From RFPW01 sp040401595 (lineage in GTDB: Bacteria > Pseudomonadota > Gammaproteobacteria > Burkholderiales > Burkholderiaceae_E), in contig JBBAOE010000008.1 in the NCBI GenBank assembly GCA_040401595.1, forward strand, positions 1 to 64,000: DNA of 64,000 nt. Reading direction: 5' to 3'. A model generated the notes under the pieces. It searched no databases and was not told where the DNA came from. It saw nothing but the letters and a program-made list of their open reading frames with translations. Each line of letters starts with the position of its first letter. The first letter of the stretch is position 1. Made by a program: the position numbers and the translations under genes. Positions 27,101 to 36,100 of the stretch are shown here, in pieces.

Positions 27101-30100
27101 CGTCGGCCGTGGTGTACACCGCAGCGCTATTTAAGGTGTCGACATCCGCTAAATCCAGACCCTCAGAAGTCAGCGCTGCGGCCAGCGCAAGCGCGGTCTG
27201 GGGGTCGGCAAAATCATTGGCCAGGACCCAGCGCGTGGTGTCGGCATAGTTTTCCTTCCACAGGGCGACGTTTTCCTTGGTATCGACTTTCTTCCACAAC
27301 TGGCCGTCGCCAAAGTCGGCGCTAGCCAGGTCGACCTCGGCGCCCGAGCCCAGGTATTCGTAAACATTGCCTTTGAGCGTGTTGGCTTTCTCGTGGTTGC
27401 TGGCAACGCTGACGAAATCCCCCTTGGCAAGGGTCTGTTTTTCGTCCTCGGTAGAGAAATCGGCTTCGACTCCGATATAGCGGTAGACCCGACCGACGAT
27501 ACCGCCGTAGCTGTGGCCTGGTGAGACTTGCACGGTGTAGCCGGCCTGCATCTCTTGCATCGGAATGTCGACCAGCTGCCAGTCCGAGCCCGTATAGACT
27601 TTGGCATCGCCCAGATTGACGGTCATGCCGGCTGCGCCGCTGTACTTGTAGACCTGGCCTGCCTTCAAGCCGCTGGTACCGACCGTGCTGGCGGCAATCA
27701 CAACCTGGTCGCCCGACCTCATGGCGGTCAAGCCCTCGTCGCTGCGGTAGTCCCAGACCTGACCCTGAGCACTGATGCGGCTGGCTTTGCGGCCGGCATT
27801 GGCGGCGGCATCCATGGCAGCAGCGTCAAAGCTCAGGTCCTTCCAGTTCACCGCGAACAAATTCTCTGCCGCCGAGGAGGCCGACACCACGGCGTCGCCG
27901 AGCGTGGTGCGCAGGTCGACACCCCGCGCCGTCGCCAGCACATCGGTGTCGATGCTGTTGAAGGCAATCGCCAGGCCAATCGACACCGAGACACTGTCAC
28001 CGGCACCGGCCAGCGACGCTGACAGCGCCGCCGCGCCCGCGATCGCGTCGATGCTGGAGCGGTCCCGCGCCAGGAGGCTGGCCTGGCCGGCGACGATCGT
28101 CACCGGCTCTGCATGGCTGCTCTCGACCAGGGCGCTGACCTTGCTGGTAATCCGGTTTTCGGCATAGACCCCGGCTGCGCCCACCGCGACCGCAGGACCC
28201 GCTGCGCTGGCCCCCACTGCCGCCGCACCCGCCACCACCGTCGCCATGATGCTGGCATGGCCCTGCGCATCAAGCCTGAATTCACCGCTGGCCCTCACCG
28301 TCGTATCAGTCAGGCGGGCCAAGGTCTGAGCGACTGTTGGCGTCCAGCTCAGCAGCGCCCAACTGCTCTCGTCACCATAGTTCTGGAGGGCCAGGTCGAT
28401 GCCCTTTGGGTCTTTGATCGGATCGCCCACATAGCGATAGGCCTGGCGACCGAACGAGGAGGTGTCGTCGAGCACGGTCTGCCCGGTCGCCAGCGCAGTC
28501 AGGCTCTTGTCGACACCCAGGCTGCGCCAGCGGGTGGCATCGGCATAGTTCTCGGCGCCCAGATCGATCTCGCCAAATTCATTGAACTTGCCCACCAACT
28601 TCCAGCGCCCGGCGTCGCTGTAATTTTCCGATCCGAGATCGACGCCCAACTGGGCACCACCCTGCGCATCGCCCAGGAATTCATAGACCTTATCTTTGTC
28701 AGCGCCGGCGCTCAGGCGCACCCGTTCACCGACGCTCAGATCAACCTTGCCCGCATCGCTGCGATCATCATAGAGAGCGCTGATGGCCTCGAAAACCTGG
28801 CCAGGGACGATGCCAGTGCCTGCGGTGGGCAGAGTGGTCGGCTCGATCCGCACCCGGTCGCCGGCAGCGACCTTGGTCTTGCCCGCATCGCTCAGATAGT
28901 CCCAGAGGACCGCCCGGTACTGCGAAGCGATGAAGTCGGTGACCGGCACCGCCAGAGAAGACTTGCCGATAAAGTTCCGCGCTACCGACATGCCCAGCGC
29001 CACCGCCGGTGTGGTCTTGCTCGACACCGAAACCGCCACCGCGACAGCACTGAGGTGGGCATCGATCAGCGAGCTGTCTTCAGCCGTGATGCGGACGTTG
29101 CCCGAATCAGCCGACGAACCCGAGGCCTGCAAAATGAGGTTCTGCGCGTAGGCTTGGCTATCGCCGTTGATCATGTTGAAGGCCAAGGTCCCGCCGCCGG
29201 CGACCGCTGGCCCGCCCTTGGGGCTTGCCGCGATGGCCACCGCGGATGCCGAACCGTCGGCAATGATCGAAGCCCGGCGCTGAGTCGAGATCACGATGTC
29301 GCCTGTGGCCGAGATCAGGGCCGGCTTGTCTGCCAGGCCCAGCATCCAGGCATCCACATCGCTGCGCACTACATTGCGCGACAGGCTCAGACCGACCGAA
29401 ACCGAACGCGTATTGCCCTTGGCACCGGCGGCAATCGCGATGGCGCTGGCCGATACCTCGGCATGCACGGTGGCAGCACCACTGGCCTCGAGCTTGATAT
29501 CGCCGACCGCAGTGATGCCGGTCGGACGGTCAATATGGGCTGAGACATCGGCGCTGATCTTGTTCATCGCCAGCACCGGCGCAATGGTGATCGTCGCCTG
29601 ACGCTGCTTGGAGTCGTCCTCGCCGGGCTTGGCCTTGGCGGTGTCAATACTGACCGCGACGGCAGAGTTTTCAATGACCGCGTCGATCACGCCATCCGAT
29701 AGGGCGGTGACGCTGACACCACCGGCCGCGAGGATACCGGTGTTTTCGGTCCAGGCCTCGGTGCGGGCCGGCGTCTGCTGACCGATGGCCGTACCCAGAA
29801 GGCCGTCGATCGCATTGAACAGAAGGTTCTGCGGCGCGTAACCGATGGTGTTGAATGCCAGCACCACGCCTACCGAGGTCGACGCTTCAACCTTGCTGTT
29901 GATGTGGGCCGAGATCTGCGAGCGATTGTCGGCAGACACCGACACCTTGCCCTGATTGACGGTGACGATATCGCTGTTCTTGGCCCAGGCAAGCGCCGAC
30001 GACAGCACGGTGTTGGTGGCGATCACAACGTTGACGCCGACAGTGTCGGCCGACACCGTGCTGTTGTCTTCGGACAGAATCACCGCCGACTCGACGGCAC

Positions 30101-33100
30101 TGATACTCACATCACCGGCAATGTTCAGCGTCTGACCGTCAACCCAGGCGGCAACATCGCTGCGAACATCGTTGCGCACCACCAGGCCCCCGAATGCCGA
30201 AGCGCTGCCACCGGCCCCGCCGATGGCACCGGCGACCGCTAGACCCAGATCGGCCAGCTTGCCGACATCGACCAATAGCCAGCGCGACTTGTCACCGTAG
30301 TTCTCACGGGTCAGGTCGCGCGAGGTCGACGTGCCGATGTACAGATAGGTCTTGCCGGCCTGACCCTGGATCGCTCGCCACAGGGTGGTGTCGCGATAAT
30401 TTTGCCCGTCCAGTGCTGCGCCTTTGAGCGGTTGATTACCGATATATTCAAAGACCTGACCGGCCGCACCGCCGCCCACGCTGGTGGTCAGCGCGACCCG
30501 GTCACCCGCCAGCAATTGTTCTGGCCGATCGAACTGGCCGTAGGCGGCGTCAGCCACTCGCACCCGGTCGCCGGTTTTGAGCGTTTGCTGACCCGATCGA
30601 TCGGTGTAGTTGAGACCGAAATAGTTGAGCAGCGCCTTCGTTGCCAGGCTGGCCTCGCTCTCGTCGCCAGCGGCGGCCACCGCCGAAAGTTCCACCTTAG
30701 ATTCGATACTGGCGTCGTCATGCGCCTCAACGCTCAGTCCCCCGTCCTGCGCACTCACGCTGCGCCCCGTGCCGTCGATCCAGGCCCGGGCTGCACTGCT
30801 GACCAAGTTGCTCGCGAGAACGAAGCCCACCGAAAGGCCGGATGGAGACGGTGCTGCGGTGCCTGCCGCTGCGCCCGTTCCGCCCGCTGCGCCCGTGCCT
30901 CCCGCACCCGTGCTTGTGCTCCCGGTACTGCCCGCGCTCGCCGCCGAGCCCGTGCCGCCAGTGCTGCCACCCTCATCACTGCCGCTTTCTGCGGCAGCGA
31001 GCAACGATGACGTCTCGTTGAGGATATCGGCGTGGATGTAAGCCTCGGACTCTGCCGTGACGGTTACACCACCCGCCGAGTCAATGTCCGAGTTGGTGAT
31101 ATGCGCCAGCACCCGAGACGGGACTTCATTCCCGATATTGCTACCGACCAACGCATCCACGGTCGCGAACAGCAGATTCTGCGCCGCCCAACCCAGGGTG
31201 TTGAAAGCCAAGGTGAGTCCGATCGTCGTACCGTCGGACTCCATCGCGCTCTGGTTACGGGCGACGATATGCGAACCGTTGAGCCCCAAGACCTCAACAT
31301 CGCCAGAGCGGGTAATGACCTTGCTGTCGGTGATGTGAGCCTCGGCCTGACTGAGAACGAGGTTGGTGGCAATGACACCGCCCACCGCCAGCCCTGCCCC
31401 GTCGCCGCCGGTGGCGGTTGCCGTGCTGTCGAGCTTGGCTTCGATCACCGCCGACTCGCTAGCATTGACACGCACCGAACCCGCATTCACATCGGCGCGC
31501 AGCACATAGGCATGGGCCTGACCGCGCACATCGTTGCGGACCACCACGCCGCCCACCGCCATCGCGCCCGTCTTGGGCTCGCTACCCTGCAATTCACCCG
31601 CCTCGGCATCCACTGCCGGGGGGCTTGTCCGGACCTTAAACGTCTTGATCTCGCTCCCGAATACGATCTCCCAGGCTTTGCCGCCGTCGGCCTGCGCAGC
31701 CAACGTGGCGGTCACCCCAACGCCAGAATCCTCGAGCGCGATGTTCTTGGGCGACAAAGCTGCTGCGATCGCTGCAGCCACTGCCGCATCAGTTGCCTTC
31801 TCCGAAATACCGGCGGCCAGATAGGTGACACCCTCGAGGGTGGTGATCTCGAGGTCAAAGGTGCCCGTCCCAGCAGCGACATAACGATTCAACGCGAAAC
31901 TGTCACGCGCCGCCGTCCCTTGCACGGCGGTGCCGACCGAGGCCGACAACCCCGCCGACTTGTTGACGACCCGTATCGTCGGCAGATCTCGGTCAGTCAG
32001 ACCAGCCCCGACAAAGTCAATCCGGTAGGTGTTCTGTCCCGCCGACGTCGATGGCGCGATCACCTTGACCGCGTCTGGACCAAGAACGTCGTTCAAGGCG
32101 GCGGCGATCAGCGCGGCCTGGTCCGCTGGCGTCGCCCCCGATCCGCCCTGAACGATCGTCCGGCTGTTGAACAGCAGCTGGGCGGCGGCAGCGCCAGTCG
32201 CGCTGGCGGTCACCTGAGCCTGGTCAGTGCCAACTGCGGCTGCCTTGAACTGCAGGTTAAAAGACCAGCCTGCGCGGGATGCTGCATCAAAGGTGACCGC
32301 TACGTTACCCTTTCCAACCCAGGCCTCGATCGCGCTTTGGATGCGGGCTGCATCGGTGTCAGCAATCCCAGCAAAGACCAGCGTGGTCGAGCGCCCGGCG
32401 CCCATGGCCAGCGTGTAGGACTGGCCTACCGCTTGCGAAGCCCAGACGACGGTCAGACGCTGAAGCTCATCAGTGTGCAAGCCCAGCGCCAGCAATTCGA
32501 TCGGCGCCGTCTTGACGGACTCGAGGGCGAGCGAAAACACCTGCCCGCCCCGCCCATCACCAGGGAGCGTCAGGGTCTGAGATTCAGACCTGGCAGGGGT
32601 GGTAGTGCCGATTCGACCGACATCCGTCCATGTCTCTGAACTCGCAGGCGGCGTGGTGGTTTCGGTGCCGGAACTCGGGTTCAGCAGGCTCTTAGCTTTA
32701 TCGACCAGCCCCAACAACTCGCCGGCCTTACCCTGAGCAGGAATCAGCTCATACCAGTAACCCGCGTCGGTGTAGTCAGTTGCTGACAGATCAACCAGTT
32801 CTGGCGATCCACCCATGTATCGATAGATCTGCCCGCCGGTACCACCCGCCTCATAGTCCTCGGCCAGCTGAACCTGACTGCCAAAATTGACCGTCTGTTC
32901 GCCATCGTCGCTGCTGAAGTCAACCCGAGCGTAAGCGTCCCCGCCTTGCGGTGCTGCACCAGCTGTCGACGATGCGACGATCTTGGTTTCGGCCACCACG
33001 CTGGGTGCGTCGTTCGACGAGACCGCGAGCGCGCCGCCGGCCAGGATCTTGTGGGCCGAATTAACGGGCTCGACAATGACGGCATCAGCCGCGGTGCTGA

Positions 33101-36100
33101 CGAAATTAGTGGCCAGTACGAAGCTTGCTGCAGCGCTGGCACCGACGGAGCTCGCTTCGTTGCTGGTGCTGGCGTTGACCACCGCTTCGACCGTGGCATC
33201 CACCGACAAGTCCCCACCAGCGTCTACCGCGCTGTCCTCGATTGCCGCTCGGGCGACAGCCGGGATTTCTTTGCCAAGGCTAGTGCCCAGCAACCCGTCG
33301 ATTGACTTGCGGAAGATATCCTGAGGCTGCCAGCCGATGGTATTGAACGCCAGCGTCACACCGACGGCGACGCCACCCGATTCGATCACCGCAGTGTTGC
33401 CGGCTTCGATACCCGAAGTATTGTGAGCCTCCACCGTCAGGCTGCCACCCGCCCGCACGTCACTGTGAGTCAGGCTGGCCACGCTGCTGCTAAGCACCAG
33501 GTTATTGGCGATCAGACCGTTGACCGCCAAGGGTGGCATCGACTTGTCGGCCGGCGCTTCGCCAGACGTCGTGCCGCCCGTGGTCGTGCCACCCGTCGTC
33601 GTGCCACCCGTCGTCGTGCCACCCGTCGTCGTTCCACCACTGACAGGATTCTCAGGGGGTGGGTCCGATGCCTCGGCCGCAGTCTGGGACTTGCCGCTGA
33701 GCGCCGCATTGATCTGTGCCGACTCAAGTGCGACAACCTCAACATCGCCGCCCGCATTCAGCGCGACTCGGTCAAGACCGGATGACACGTCACTGCGCAC
33801 ATCGTTGCGAACCACCACGCCGCCCACGGCTGCGCCACCACCGCTCGTCGCACTCATGCTGATATCTGCGACGATCTGGGCGTTGTCGACTGATTTGACG
33901 CTGAGTGAGCCATCCACCGACAGCGCTGCCAGAGTGCCAACCAACGGCGCCGCCGCTGCCTCCCGGTCCGCCAGCGGGCTCACCCAGGCACGGGAGCGTG
34001 AGCTGACACGGTTGCTGGCCAAAAGCAGACTGACCGCGGCGTTCTCCGCCGTCGCGGTGACTTCATTGGTGATCGTCGCTGACAGGTGCGAGCCATGCGG
34101 TTCGCCTGGCTCGGCGGCGTCGGCGGCCAGGCCGCCCGCGCTGACGACGACGTCACCCGCCACTGCAAACCGGGTGTTGACTACGGTGGCGCTGGCTGAC
34201 GCGGGTTGCTCGACCCCGATATCCGTGCCAATCAATGCGTCGACCGCATTGAACAACAGGTTCTGGGCTTGCCAGCCGATCGTGTTAAAGGCCAGAGTCA
34301 ATCCGACCGCCACGCCGTCGGACGATAGGGTTGCGCTGTTGTCGGCAGCGATCCTTGCGACATCGTCCGCTGCCACCGTCAGATCGCCGCCGACGACCAG
34401 GTCGCTATCGACTATCGTCGCACTGGCGCTACTCAGCACCAGGTTGGTCGAAATCAGCCCATTCACCGCCAACGACTTGGACAGACTCTTCCCGGCGTTA
34501 TCCGAGTTCGAATCGGCGCCCAACGAAACCGTATCGCCGCTAACGTTGGCGCTGATTTCGGTGGCGTCGAGCGCGAGGACAGAGAGCTGAGCGCCAGCAC
34601 TCAGGCTGACCTGATCAATGCTGGCATCGACCGCGCTGCGCAAGTCGTTGCGAACAACGACACCACCGACCGCCGCGCCGCCCGCGCTGCTCGAGCCCAT
34701 GCTGACATCGGCCTTGATGGATGCGCGGTCGGCCGCCGACACCGTCACGTTGCCACCGGCCGAAACGCCAATCTTCGACGCGGACGCCGCGCTGGCCTCC
34801 GGGCGGACCGTGGCCAACGCGCTTGCGCTGATGAGGTTGCTTGCCAATACCAGGCTGGCCGATGCACCAGCGCCGCTGGAGGCCACCTGGTTCTTGACCG
34901 TTGCAGTCAATTCTTCATTGGCGTCGGCCGTCACGCTGACGTCACCGCCGGTTTGCAGCGACCCCCCCAGTACCGTCGCGCTGACCGACGCCGGAATCTC
35001 GTCACCTAGGCTGCTACCCAGCAGCGCGTCCAGACCCGCCGACAACACATTCTGGGCCCGCCAGCCGATCGTATTGAAGGCCAGGGTCGCACCAACCGCC
35101 GTACCGCCGCTCTCCGTCATGGCCTCATTCGCGGCCTTGATGATCGCGGCATTGCGTGCCGAGATATCAGCGTCGCCGCCTGCGATCAAGTCGCTGTCGC
35201 GGACATGCGCCTGAGCCTCGCTAAGGACAAGGTTCGTCGCAATGAGCGCGTTGGCTGCCAGCGACGGACCACCGCCGGTGACCTGGGTTGCGAATCCGCT
35301 GCCGCTGCCAGCCTTAACGGTTCCGCTGAGTGTCGCGGTGATCTGCGCCAATTCAAGCGCCTCGACCCGCAAGTCGCCTCCCGCGGACACGCTCGCCCCG
35401 TCGAGGTTCGCCGCGACCGCGCCACGCACATCATTGCGAACGACGATCCCCCCTACCGCCGCACTCGCACCAATGGCCGCTGCGGTCGAACTCATCTGGA
35501 CGTCGGCCTTGATACGAGCGTCGTCGCTGGCGCTTACCGTGACCGAACCCGTTGCCAAAACGGTCCCGCCCGCAGCGGTGCGCTCGATATAGGACCGGGT
35601 GTCACTGCGAACACGGTTGCTGGATAAAACCGCAGCAGCGCCGAATGCCAACGCGCCCAACGACGAGGTAGCGTCGGCAGTGTTTTTGATGACGGCATCC
35701 ACCACGATCGCATCCAGTGCCGTAACCGCAACATCGCCTGCCGAATCAATATTGGACCCGCTGACGAAGGCCGAGGTTTCAAGCGACTGTTCAGTCGCAC
35801 CGAGGTCTGAACCGATCAGGCTGCTGATTGCCGCTTTAGCGACATCGCCCATGCGCCAACCGACAGCGTTAAACGCCAAGGAAGCACCCAACGCCGAGCC
35901 ACCAGCGGCAGCCGCCCCAGCGACCGAGGTCGCCGACACCGAAGTGGCATTCGCCGCGGCAGCCTTCACACCACCCTGACCAGCCGTTGTGATGCTGCTG
36001 CGCTGAATCGATGCCTCAACCGTCCCCAGTACCTGGTTCCAGGCGTAGCTACCGCCCAGGGCAAGCTTGTAGCCGGGCGCCAGCAACCCGCCCCCGGAGA

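Noticed and set aside
31032..32639. 535-codon plus-strand frame
   Set aside because: Antisense to a coherent minus-strand protein; composition is atypical and no motif is seen.
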